Below are positions 12,678 to 23,767 of a stretch of 64,000 bases of DNA, piece by piece (position 1 is the first letter of the stretch; the number at the start of each line of letters is the position of its first letter). A program made the translations under genes and the position numbers. This stretch comes from Beverwykella pulmonaria (taxonomy: Eukaryota > Ascomycota > Dothideomycetes > Pleosporales > Melanommataceae), in NCBI GenBank assembly GCA_001599595.1, contig BCHH01000008.1, forward strand, positions 1,640,046 through 1,704,045. Direction: 5' to 3'. The notes beneath the pieces are model-generated. The model was not told where the DNA came from. It was given only the letters and a program-made list of their open reading frames with translations, and searched no databases.

Positions 12678-13115
12678 TCAAATGCCACCGCGCAGCGCAA
12701 GCACTAAGTGGAGCGTAGCACCACCTTCTAGGGCGTAATCTGCAGCCGATTTGTCGTCGTTCCTCCGGTTCTGTCAGCGATGGAATTCAAGGTCTAGGCC
12801 AAAGAGTAGCATACATCTGTTTGCCCCCAAAAATGAGACGCTGCTGTGCCGGAGGGATGCCCTCCTTCTCCTCCACACGCTCTTTTATCCTTGACACCTG
12901 TCCGTCATCGTCAGCACTTGTCCTATTGCTTCGAAGCGGAAGCAGTGGGAGAAGGGAAAAGGTGTACCTTGTAGTCGGGTTCGATGTCGAGCTCGATTTC
13001 CTTGCCAGTGAGTGTTCGCACTCTACGGGTTATAGTTAGTCATATCTCTTTCTCAACGCAGTTTTGGGGGGGGGGGGGGGTGGAAAGAGGAAACGAGCAC
13101 CTACTTGATCTGCAT
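12678..13115 (-). CDS. RUB1: NEDD8/Rub1 ubiquitin-like modifier, four short exons
   Basis: Exons 13115-13105, 13022-12968, 12897-12815 and 12762-12678 join to 77 codons. The protein starts [19 protein letters not shown] and ends [11 protein letters not shown]. The ubiquitin fold is complete. Ala in LALRGG (Arg in ubiquitin) marks it as NEDD8, as do [12 protein letters not shown] and [12 protein letters not shown]. Cleavage after Gly76 would remove the single terminal Ile, exposing the diglycine for attachment to cullins. Exon 1 is only 11 nt (ATG CAG ATC AA). Intron branch sites are visible (CTAAC upstream of exon 2). Intron 1 carries a run of 15 C on the sense strand. No exon is long enough to stand out as a reading frame, so the gene is easily missed. 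Confidence 0.95.
13066..13080. repeat. G15/C15 homopolymer in NEDD8 intron 1
   Basis: Fifteen consecutive G on the + strand, which is C15 in the sense of the NEDD8 transcript. It lies between the donor of intron 1 and its CTAAC branch site. Confidence 0.9.
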
Positions 13116-14673
13116 CTTGGCTTACTTGCGGGCGAGGGTTGTGGGGTGCTAGAGGTTTGGAGAGCAGGGCTGTTCTTTGGCTGCGGGGAGAGACTTTGGG
13201 TTTCTTAAGTAGGAGATGTGGTTTGGTGAGGAGGTGTTTGCGAGTAAAGGGTAGGTTTGTGGCGGGCTCCAGGCAGCTGTTGATCTGCTGCGATGATGGC
13301 GGGGCTCAAAAAGTGAAGGCACGGTTGGCGGGGCGGAAGTGGCGCCAGGGTCGTGCTCACGTGGTGTCGTCCATTGATCTGTGCCCAAGTGGCGGTGCAA
13401 TGCCTGATCGAACGCAATACAGCGCTGTAGAGACAACGTCAATATATCTATCCTCTGGCTGCAATTGCATGAGACGACCGCTCCAAGGCAGAGGAAGGAT
13501 TTACAAACTCTCATGTACAAATTTATCGGCGCACGACAATATGAAGAATATAGCTAAAATAACCTCCAGCGAACACAACACGGCACATTGAACGCTTGTT
13601 CTTTCCTGTTTATTTCTTACTGTCCTTGATTCATCGGCGATAGGAAATCAAAACAAACTTGATAATGTTTGTGATAAAATGCGAGCTGAGAGTAACAATG
13701 ATCTATGAAATTGCTTTCGTGTGCCCTGTGGAGATGAATCAATGCAGATTTCTTGGGCATCTCGCCCTCAAAGGGAACGAATAGGTTATCCCAGTAGCAG
13801 AAGACTGGCTCTGCCTCACTGTCTTTTAATTGCAATTCTCGTAGAGTTGTGCCAATGGTATGTCCAAAAGGGAAGAAGCTAACCAATCGAGCATGGTGCT
13901 GTGTAAAAAATCAGGACGGGCTTCCGGGTTGCCATGCACACAGGTGGTGACATCTCATTCTTTCATGCGTGGCTTGCGCAAGGGCAGAGGGAGGCGCGTG
14001 GTGCATGAAATAATAACAGTAACAGGAAAGCAGGCCAGCTCTTTCAGCAACAAGCCACAGCTCAACTCTGCGAAGGGAGTTCCTTTAGGAAAGAACGCCC
14101 CGTAAACATGCCGTGGGTTTATTGATACGCGGGTGGAACAGACGGAACGAGAGGTTGTTGAAACACTTGGCCCAGAACAGAAACGTCAGGGCTGGAAAAG
14201 GCAATTGAGGTGCATACAGAGGGAGGCTAGAACAGCATCCAGCTCACAAGATGCGACGCTGGGAGAAATTCTATCTCGAGGCGAACAGACAGGTCCCGTG
14301 AACAGGCGTCGTACAGGCCAAGGTTGTGTGGCAGCAGCCAATCAGGGCGGGGAAGGGGAGATCCAAATCTCCGGGTCTTGGAGGCTGCGATATCGATTGC
14401 ACCCCTTTTTACGCAAACACCAGGTTCATTCGGCCTAGGGGGACCCCTCTGTTGGTCTCGCTCGTCGTGCGACCCGTCTTCTCTCAATTGCCCTCGACAA
14501 CCTACAATTCAAAGCGCCGCCGCCGCTCAGTCGCAACTCTTTGGCGAGACTTGCACCAGAGCCACCATACGAGCTGCCGCCGCCACGACGCTCCGCGCCT
14601 CATTTCCCCGCGACGAGCCTCATTTCCGGCAGGACTTCGACTTCATGAAAGCTAGTCGCGCAATCCCGACGTC
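13116..14673. other. Divergent intergenic region (NEDD8 / TBC protein)
   Basis: About 1.56 kb. A minus-strand frame of 89 codons at 13617-13886 has no recognisable domain. The last 300 bp before the TBC gene are GC-rich and probably leader sequence. Confidence 0.45.
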
Positions 14674-17362
14674 ATGAGAGATGATGCTGCCCGGCCCCTT
14701 GACGGCGATGGGTTCGTAGAGACGTCCTCACCCTGCGCCGAACAGCAGCAGTACTCGCCGACCGACTCCAGCGCGACCAACACATCGACCAAGGCGCCCG
14801 CAGCGCGTGGGTGGCTCAGCAGCGTGCGACGACCGAAGACATCACCGGGCCCCAAACCCTCGCCATTCAAGACCCTACTGTCTGACGATGACGCCCGTAG
14901 GGACTCGGCCTTGGCGTCCTCTAACTCCACTGCCAGTACCGACCAGACCCACCAACGCGCTCCCTCGTCCCCAACGAGCCTGCGCAAGACACCGAGCCTC
15001 CCTGCCATCGTCGTCCAGGATGAACCCACTCCGCGACCGAGTACCCACACCTCACGACATTCACAAGCTCAGAGCGAGATAGCGGAGCCAGGTCGGGACA
15101 ACTTCCTGAGCATAGAGACCTTCATTCCTACAGGCGACTTTGACGATCTTACTTCCCCAAGCCACGTGTCATTTTCAAAGAGGGGGAGCATGCTGCTGGG
15201 CGGCAAGAAGGCGAACAAGATGAACAGGCAGTTGGCCCTGGTTTCGGAGGGCGAACACGCACCCCACGTCACCCCACCGCACGAGAAACAGAAGGAGCAG
15301 CAAAAGGAACAGGAGGACCCGCAAAAGGAGCAGGAGGACCAGCAAAAGGAACAGGGGGACCAGCAAAAGGAACAGGAGGACCAGCAGAAGGAACAAAAGG
15401 ACCCCTCAGTCTTGGTACCCAGCACCCGGCACTTATCACAGCGCGCGCCATCACGCTTCTCTGCCCGAGGGAGGGCCGTCAGCCACCGGGTACTTTCGAC
15501 AGATGAGATGATGCTGTCACGCAAGGTGCGGTCGATGTACAAGCATGGAAATGAAGAGGCAGCGGAATGGGACAGTCCGGAGGAAGGGACCGGCAGCGCA
15601 CGGCACAGCTTTGTGGACAATACCAGCATAGCTTGCGCCCCTGTTAATGGCTCGTCCTTGACAGTGGATAGGCATCGAGAGGACGCAAGCTCAATCATGA
15701 GTTCAAGAAGAGAGAATATCATAGCGAAAGAGCCAACCGAAACTGCTGGAGGAGTAGAAGACTGGGCTGATCTCGAGGGCGGCGAGGTTGACCGATATGG
15801 CTTCATTGTTGCAACGAAAACGGGCTCTCGAGGATCGTCGAACGGTGGTCTGGATGGTTCTACCGAACCTCGTATGCAGCGTGTTTCGACAGCACTCCAG
15901 CTTGCATCAAAAGAACCTCGAAGACGACGCATGGGACGTTCCACCTCCAAGGCACCCTCTGCACGATCAGCAAATCCCAAAACTATATCAATAAGAAGAC
16001 GACCATCGCAAAGGTCATCAAGAGCAGCAGGGGGGTCTATTTTCTCTAGTCAAACTACCAAATCGCGCCACCCATCCCGGAGGCCTTTGCGACAGGCAGC
16101 CAATAGACTTCCGCACAACAAAGACCGTCGGTTAATGGATGAAGCCAGTGACATGCTCAAACTACCACCTGGCCTGGCCGAAATCGCGGAACAAGAAGAG
16201 GGCGGAAAGGCTGCCCTGATCATGAAGAGGAAAGAGATAGAGCGGGAAGAGAAGTGGAGGAAGATGGCTAAAGTGGTGCACTCGAGCGCCAAGGGTAGCG
16301 GCATGATGTTCGAATTTGATGTCAAAGACCCCAAAGTCATATCCCGCACCTGGAAAGGCATCCCTGACCGGTGGCGGGGAACCGCGTGGTATGCATTTCT
16401 TGCTGCCAGCGCCAAGGCGAGCAAGGATAGTCCTACAGATGAGGAGTTGGTGGAGAGCTTCTATGAGCTCCAAGAAGAGAACTCACCGGACGACATGCAA
16501 ATCGATGTGGACGTACCGAGGACCATCAACAGACACATAATGTTCCGTAGAAGATATCGCGGAGGGTGAGTTTCAACTATGTCTTGAAAGGCCTTACTGT
16601 GCTAACAATCATCAGGCAGCGACTGCTATTCCGCGTTCTCCACGCCATGTCTCTGTATCTGCCAGAGACGGGATACGTTCAGGGCATGGCTGCTCTTGCT
16701 GCCACGCTTCTTTGCTATTACGAAGAGGATAGGGCCTTTGTGATGTTAGTCCGGCTGTGGATGCATCGAGGCCTCGAAAGGCTTTACGAGTCTGGGTTTG
16801 CTGGACTGATGGATGCTCTAGAAGACTTCGAGAAGAACTGGTTGAGTGGTGGGGATGTTGCGAAGAAATTGGTAAGCTACCCTATTGTGCATATTGTGCT
16901 CCAAGCCTATCACATCCTCCCAACCGCTTTTGTGATGAAGTGGGCTGCAGGCTCGGTCTGCCCGACCCACTGAATCCGCAATTTCAAGCCGTCCGCTAAC
17001 GAAGACTCTTACAGGAAGAGCTATGCATTACCTCTACAGCATACGGCACTAGGTGGTACCTGACTCTATTCAACTATTCGTTACCGTTTCCAGCACAGCT
17101 CCGCGTATGGGACGTGTTCATGCTCTTAGGCGACACCTCGTACTCGAATTCACCATCCTCGAAATTTAGTGGAGACTTGGACGTACTGCATGCGACGTCT
17201 GGCGCTCTAATAGATGCAACAAGGGAGATCTTACTGGACTCGGACTTTGAAAATGCCATGAAGGTGTTGACATCCTGGATCCCTATCAAGGACGAGGACC
17301 TCCTGATGAAAGTGGCGAAGGCGGAATACAAGATGCGAAAAAAACGAGCAAGTGCAAGGTGA
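14674..17362 (+). CDS. TBC-domain Rab GTPase-activating protein
   Basis: Exons 14674-16565, 16616-16871 and 17015-17362 give 831 residues. The first 550 or so residues are Ser/Thr-rich and probably disordered, with a 21-bp repeat tract near residue 210. The TBC domain follows: IPDRWRGTAWYAFL (motif A, about residue 560), then IDVDVPRTINRHIMF with the catalytic arginine of the IxxDxxR finger. YVQGM with the glutamine finger comes next, then AYGTRWYLTLFNYSLPF and LRVWDVFMLLG. Both fingers are present, so an active GAP is expected. The Rab target is unknown; yeast relatives include the Gyp/Msb families. Intron 2 is 143 bp, long for this window. The stop overlaps a GTGAG that could act as a donor, so a further short exon cannot be excluded. 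Confidence 0.88.
15289..15402. repeat. Imperfect 21-bp coding minisatellite in the TBC protein
   Basis: About five copies of a 21-bp unit encode QQKEQED-type heptads (QQKEQED, PQKEQED, QQKEQGD, QQKEQED, QQKEQKD). The unit length keeps the frame. The copies are nearly identical at DNA level, suggesting recent slippage. Confidence 0.85.
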
Positions 17363-20300
17363 GCGAGGGATTTTCGCCACCCTTGCGAAGGTGCAGTTGT
17401 AGCCGCAGCCACATCTGCAATCAGTCACGATGCAACATTCGAAGGCGCTTCCAGGCCCCTTCGAGAAAGGTCAACGGGTAGAACGTCGATCTTCTGAGAT
17501 CAGTGGCTTGATCGGCGTCGCGTGCGCTCAACGTGGCTGGCACGTTTTACCCGTTCCGGATGTCATCGATATGTCGCTTTGTGGTTGGCAGGTTTTACGG
17601 CAACAGCCTTTCAACGTTTTTATTATTTTTTTGGCCACTTACTAGGCGAGTAGTATTATTGGGGAATAGTGGGTGCGGTCGTTAGCTTTCTTCGCCTTCA
17701 GCACGCCTCGGGTTTTCCTTCTCTTTCTGCTGGAATGGTTCTTCCAGGGGTGGATGGAAATTGCCACGCAAAAGACTTCATGACATATACTTACACGGCT
17801 TTCTCCTTGACTCTAGGCGCAGGCAGGATGGTCGGACGCGTTCGCTAAGATACCTTTTCTTTTGGGGGGGCGGATTCACTGAGTCTTATCCGACCAGGTC
17901 AGCGACAAGAATCATACATGAAATATAACCATATCACACCATATACGGTGTAGTCGGTTGTAGCAGTAGCAGCAGTAATAGTAGTGTCATAATCTGTAAT
18001 ACTAGCAAATACTGCAAACATTCAAAATGCCGCCCCGAGCAACATACTATGACCATGCCAGTTTAGATAGTATCAATGATATCAGCTGGCTGAGTCACGA
18101 CGTTTCTCTCACTAAAGCAGCGAATCAGACCCCGGTGCCAGGGAAGCGAGCGTGATCGACAATCGGCATCGCGATTCTGGCGATGGGATCCGTCTCTTTT
18201 TGGCGACTTGCCGCAACCCGATTACCTCCCCACCCACCAACCCACCAACTGACACCCGCCGGAGGAGGGTGGCGCTTTTGTGGTGCATCGCATCGTTAGG
18301 ATTGCACACAATTTTGTGGGAAAATATTTACTTACGTCTCTTTCTTTCTGTTGGAGATGGTGGGAGTTTTGTTTGGTGTTTGTCCTTGCGCTGTGACAAC
18401 TAATGGTTCATCATGCAAGTGCCGAGGAATCGCGGGCGAAGGAGAATAATGACCCGAATTTCGAGATGAGATAGGGCTAGGCATCGGGAGCTTGTATGGT
18501 TGGTGGGATGACTTCCACCATTTTTCTTCGCTGAAACTGCAGGGAAAGTTTTCGAGAGGGAGGCAAAATTTTAGGCGAGGGCGAGGTGGCGCTTCCCAAT
18601 CAGGAAGTCTGTTTGGCGATTGTGGTGGCGAGGGTCGTTCTTTCCTTCCCTTTTGCTGAACAAATTCGCCTCACCATGTGCCGTGCCGGAAAGAAAGGTC
18701 TCGCCCTCAACGCATTGCAACTTCTGACGACGGAGTCTACAAGAGGCCCTGCACGGATGGATTTTGTATGGAAAAGGTTGATTTGTATGGAACCCACTAA
18801 CACGCGCTACAAACCCGCTCATGGGACCCTTGTATTGATGAGCTGCGCTATCGCGTACCGTGATTCTCTGAACGCCTCCATGTTTGATCAAGAGAGTAAT
18901 GAGGGTGCTGATCGCTCGCCTGGCCTTGATCACTTCATTTCAGGATCCGCGGTGGGCTACATGTACTGGGTTTCTAAATTTACCCTGTCCTGTCCTGTCC
19001 TGAGAGCAGGAGCCGAAGGTTTGTTCTGTGGTTCTGTGGTTCTGTGGTTGAAGGGGTGCGCCACAAGAGTTAGTGAGTGGGAAAGAGGAAGCGTTTGCGA
19101 AGTGGGTTTGTGGAGCCGAACTGGTACGTACACGGACTTTCGGGTCGGCAGAGGACTAACTCTGTACGCTCATGGCCACATGCCTTGTATGCAAGTTCGG
19201 AAGCGGACTCGAATCAGCTGAATAGCGGAGATATCTTCGGATAATTACTGTAGACACGTTAGAAGACAAAAAGGTATAATGGAGTATGTACTCGGGCCAG
19301 TACGTCGGCTCCTCTTGTCCACCACCGCAACCACAGCAGTGATCGCCAACAATGCATCAGCAGCCTCACTCTGCTTCTGTCAGCTTCACCGACGAAATAT
19401 TTATTCACCGAACATCCGACTGATACCGTCATCACGGTCATTTCGGCATTCCCGTCGCTACTGCGAGCCTTATTTCCCATGCTTCGAAGCTTCTTGGCGG
19501 CAAAGCTGTAATGCAGGCCGTACGCCTCGCACGTCGCTATCGCAAAGTCATAGCGTGTGACCTCGAAAAATCCTGACTACTTTAATTACTATCAGCCTCA
19601 TCTCAGGCGCGGCGGCACACCTGATACAATGCGGTGGTTGTTGATGGGAACAGGTAAGCTACATCTACAGCGGTACAGATGACGCTCACCATGGACCTGC
19701 GACAACATCACGCCGCATGAGGACCTGGAGAACGAGCAGAAGCGAGAGGGCGTCGGCGGCTCGAGTACGATGTCGGGGCGTTTAATTTCTTTCTGCATGG
19801 ATTGCAGATGAGGGAACCCACCACGTTCACAAGTCGCACGAATCTTCTCCGCAGGGCATAGTCCTGAAGAGGCAACCTGCCACATGGGCAGCGGCTGGAA
19901 GCAGCAGTCCCGCGTCGAATGGGGAAGCAGTCCTGAGTGACGTGAGGCAAGGCACCCCATGACAGTCGCTGCTTGCGCGCGCAGGTTTTGGGAGCTGGGG
20001 AGCGAGTCTCACTATGAATCACCATGTCTCTACGTGAACTTCCCATATTGTACCTATAGCCAGATGCGGACGCGGTCTCGCGGCTGTTCGCTGGACCCTG
20101 CTCAGGGTGCGCGTCGTGCCATGATTGGCCGGCGGCTAGATTCCAGCACGGGCGCCGAGATCCTCTGGACGCATCTGGGGCGCAACTCGTTTCAAGTTGA
20201 TCCTTGCACCAGCCAAACAGGCAAAGTGCGAGCGTGGGCACGGAAATTTACCTGCTCAGGCGATCATTTCACACCGGATCCAGGCGCTCGGTGATTGCGC

Positions 20301-22336
20301 AACCCGATTTCTCACCAACGGCCCCTCACTGGCACGGCCCTCTGTCATCTGCGTCTGCATCTGAGTGCCCAACGAATGCTTGCCTGGGAGTTCGGCTGGG
20401 GAGGTCGCTGGCCGGCGCGACGGCGACGGCGACGGCTTTGTAGATCAGAGCACGAGGAGGAGCGCGCACATGCTCGCGGTGGCAAGCCGCGCATCTCCAG
20501 CGCCCTATGTAACGCTCTGCCAGGCAGCGCGTGTCAAGCCGGAGATCTTGTCCTGATCGATTCGCCTGCCGCTCGCCGCGCTGCGTCGATCCGCCGGCGT
20601 CCCAAGGGTCGTTCAAGGCTGACAGGTTGACAAGCGTGCGAGCGGTTTGTGTGACTGTGCCCTCAACAGTATGTACATTACCCGATCGGGTCTTGCGCTT
20701 CACAGGCCCATGAGCGGGTGGTCGTCCACCTTCGCGGTCGGCCACCGCTGTTGCCGGGCAACCGCTGTGTTCAGCTATCGCGGGTTTCGAGTTGATACAC
20801 GCGGCTCCACCAACACGCAAACTTCATTTCGCAGTGCTGCTTTGGGACATCACACACCCAAGGTCTGACAGTGGCCGCAGCCCTTCATTTCCAAGGTCAG
20901 AGTGCGGGCAGCGTCTGTGCGGCCGGGCGTTGCTCCTTCGAGAGAACTGCACTCGCTTCCTCCCGAACGTTTTACCCTGCTTCTGGTCCTGGGTCGCGGC
21001 TTAGGTTTCCATACCATGTCGCCGCCCGGCCTGCAATTCCACAAGCCCTCGCCTCCACCACCAGCCACGACCGCCAGCTGGGCCCCCCGCGAGGCCAGAA
21101 GCGGCGGCGGCGTCGTCGTCGTCAACGGCAGCCGCATGGCAGTTTGATGAGCGAGTGCCCTGCCCGTAAAGTGCTCCCGGATATGTGCCTTGTCCAACCG
21201 CTCTCGTGCCGGCCGAACAGGACGAATCGCACTGTGTCGTGGTGCTTGGCCCTTTTGATAGGTGACGGCCCCTCGAGTAATGGCGGGCAGCATCCTATCC
21301 TGCCCACAGCACGTGTTACTTGGCCGCCGTTGCTAGAGACAGCAGGCGATGCGGCCTCGCAGCAGACGGCTGCTGGAGAAGAAGACGACGGCTGAGGCCG
21401 CTCCAGCGATAAAGCCCTCCAGTCCACCAGTCAGCCCGGTGAGGGGCTCTGCTTGGCCACACGCCCGTCAAAAAGTAGTCCAAGGTAGTCTCGCCGCCGA
21501 CGCCAGCGCCACAGAGCCAGTCCCGAACGGGAACCAGAGCGGTGGAGGGCAGTCTCCAGGCACGTCTGACAACACCCCGTCCCAGGACAACCCAACCTCA
21601 ACCTGCTGACAGCAACCTCGCTGCTCATGCACATCCTTGCTTCTCTGCTCCCACTACCGCCCACCCGCTAGACGCCACACCGGCATGTCCTTGCTGTGTG
21701 GCCTGCGGCCTGCCGCTCCTTCGTTGCTGTCGAGTAGTTGGCAACCACAGTCATCCTCGCCGGTTGGGCCAACTAAACCCGGCCGTCTTTCCTTATTGTC
21801 TTCTCCCTCTGCCCTCGCAATCCCTCCAGCCTGGGACCGATCGCCCAAGCCGGCCCACGCGAGCCACTACGGGCGAGATCTTCACTGCAGAGAGCATTGC
21901 CTGTAATCCACTCCCATTTGCTTTCTCTAGCCTCGTCTTTAACCGCGAATCAAAGTGGGCCTCCTGTGCCTGGCAGGCATTAAGCCCAGCCCTGGAAGGC
22001 AACGAGCACTGTGCTTTGGGCCATTGGTGACCGTTGCTCCAGGAAAGCTTCTTTGAATAAGTATGTACGCTGGTCCTTCTCCTTCTGGAACGCTGCACTT
22101 TGACACCCCTCCCCCAGTCATTTCAATGTCGACCTTGTCCACAACTACCACGACCATCTCCTGCACTGCCCCCACCACCCTTCATGTTGCTCACCCTTTC
22201 TAAGCCAGCTAAATCGGAATTCGAATACAAGACTCATGATTACTCTCCGACCTTCACTTCTTCCGCGCCTGCACGATTCTCACCCAAGCTCAAGGCCGGG
22301 CATTTTCACCCACTGCCGGCCGGTGCCTCTTCCACC
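17363..22336. other. Five-kilobase gene-poor interval and long leader
   Basis: No supported gene. 17.4-19.3 kb is AT-leaning, with an AGC/AGT-rich stretch near 17.96 kb and a short repeat of TTCTGTGG near 19.03 kb. 20.0-22.3 kb is GC-rich with many short overlapping frames on both strands. This is typical of non-coding or leader DNA and probably feeds the gene at 22.3 kb. A possible 5' UTR intron lies at 22061-22117 (GTATGT donor, CCCAG acceptor). A 25-codon upstream frame lies at 22136-22213. Confidence 0.5.
22136..22213 (+). other. Upstream ORF of 25 codons
   Basis: ATG at 22136 opens a Thr-rich 25-codon frame (MSTLSTTTTTISC...) ending TAA at 22211-22213. It is in another frame than the main protein and overlaps the weaker upstream ATG at 22184. 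If it is transcribed, scanning ribosomes would meet it before the main start at 22337. Confidence 0.4.
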
Positions 22337-23767
22337 ATGGGCACGCCACATCGGGGCTTGCCTCCCCCCTCAGCGATGACGCTGCCGGATCCAGGGCGGG
22401 GACCCCCAATCACGCCGTCATTGGGTTCATTACCACCAGCCCCCCCGCAGTGGCAAGGCGCTGAAGATGGTATGAAGAACTGGCTAATAGCTAAGACAGA
22501 GGAGGACAAGCGGAAACAAGAGGAGGAGAAGACGAGGCAGGAAGGTCTGAGGCTCGAGCAGCGCAAAATTGAGCAATCCATGCTTCGGGAGTCAATGCAA
22601 GGCGGCATTCCACCACACCTCGTTCCGATGATCTTTGCTGGAATCGGTGGAGGGAACCTGGCAAACATGAGTGCAGAATGGATTCAGCAGTATACAGTTC
22701 AGCTCCAGAGCTCTCAGCAGCAGCAACAGCAGCAGGCACAAGCCCACGGACAGTCCCAATTGTCTCCGGATCTCCGTAGAGAGACGAGGTTGATCGGCCA
22801 GGTTCCGCCAGGAGTGTACGGAGGAACGCCACAGACACCACAATCAGGTCTACCACCTGCGCCAGTACTTCCCGGACAGTCATTACAAACGCAGCCTCAG
22901 CATGCGGCCTTCTCACCTACTCCCTATTCCGGTGGAACCTTGTCCCCAAGAGCAAGAGCTGCACACCCGTCAGGACACGCTGGAGCTCCTACGTCTGCTC
23001 CTCGTCCACAGCCGCAATCGCAACTACCGAGACTGACCACGAACGAAATTCACATTCAGCAACCTCCAACAGCTCCCTCGAGCTCACAACACCAACAACC
23101 GCAATCCGTGCAACAAGAGCAATCCTCGCCATCCATCTACTTCCACCATTGGGTCCCGCCCACATCGCAGCAAGAGAAGACCTCAGGCGGGAACCCGCCT
23201 GCAACGCCATCAGGTAAATACAAAGCCTCGCCCTCGTTCCCGCCCCGTCCTCGTGCGGCGTCTCATGCGTCTGACCCCGATTACACCAGCTCCCCCAAGA
23301 AGCGGAAGGCCCAAGGCGGCCACCCAGCTCAACCGCCGCCAACATCTGCGCCTCAGTCTTACACCTCGCCGTCGTTCTCGCACGTGTCAACGTCTTCCGC
23401 GTCAACGCCAGGCCGTAGAGGGCATGCTAGAGCCCGTTCTGATGCATCTACACGAGGGCCAGAGGGCCAAGGCGGTCCTCTAAGCCGGCGAGGCACGCTT
23501 ACAAGCCACGGATACCTCGAAGCGGCCGGGCAACAAGCCGACATGACCGAATATCGCTTCCCACCGCCGCCACGCGGAGCTGAAGGCCCACTTCAACAAC
23601 AACACGACCATGCGTATGCACCTCCGCCGCAACGAAATGAGGGTCGTGGAAATGGGCAACATGCGCGACCGGCAACTCCCATGGCAATTCAAACTGAAAC
23701 ACGACAATCTGGGCTGGCTGGACATGGCCGAGGGTCTGTGCCCACATCTCCTAAACGGGAACAGTAA
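22337..23767 (+). CDS. Conserved ascomycete low-complexity protein, probably nuclear
   Basis: One exon. I place the start at 22337 because its context CCACCATGG is ideal. The product would then begin MGTPHRGLPPPSAMTLPD, which I associate with a conserved family of filamentous ascomycetes. An in-frame ATG at 22184 would add 51 residues. The product is 476 residues. A charged helical segment (WLIAKTEEDKRKQEEEKTRQ..., about residues 45-80) is followed by IPPHLVPMIFAGIGGGNLAN. The rest is Gln/Pro/Ser-rich with long Q runs. SSPKKRKAQGG is a good monopartite nuclear signal. There is no catalytic domain. I recognise the family pattern but not a function. A regulatory or coactivator-like role is only a guess, based on composition and the long leader. 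Confidence 0.7.
   Translation: MGTPHRGLPPPSAMTLPDPGRGPPITPSLGSLPPAPPQWQGAEDGMKNWLIAKTEEDKRKQEEEKTRQEGLRLEQRKIEQSMLRESMQGGIPPHLVPMIFAGIGGGNLANMSAEWIQQYTVQLQSSQQQQQQQAQAHGQSQLSPDLRRETRLIGQVPPGVYGGTPQTPQSGLPPAPVLPGQSLQTQPQHAAFSPTPYSGGTLSPRARAAHPSGHAGAPTSAPRPQPQSQLPRLTTNEIHIQQPPTAPSSSQHQQPQSVQQEQSSPSIYFHHWVPPTSQQEKTSGGNPPATPSGKYKASPSFPPRPRAASHASDPDYTSSPKKRKAQGGHPAQPPPTSAPQSYTSPSFSHVSTSSASTPGRRGHARARSDASTRGPEGQGGPLSRRGTLTSHGYLEAAGQQADMTEYRFPPPPRGAEGPLQQQHDHAYAPPPQRNEGRGNGQHARPATPMAIQTETRQSGLAGHGRGSVPTSPKREQ

Noticed and set aside
13617..13886. 89-codon minus-strand frame between NEDD8 and the TBC gene
   Set aside because: Reads fairly well, but there is no domain, signal or partner exon.
15069..15980. 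303-codon minus-strand frame opposite the TBC gene
   Set aside because: Mirror of the Ser-rich and repeat-coding region, with Cys/Ser/Phe runs caused by the 21-bp repeat.
18586..19221. 211-codon plus-strand frame in the 17-22 kb gap
   Set aside because: No domain and irregular composition; overlapping frames of similar quality occur on the other strand.
19708..21427. Several 100-177-codon frames on both strands
   Set aside because: GC-rich DNA has few stops, so long chance frames are expected. None has a recognisable motif, and opposite-strand frames overlap fully.
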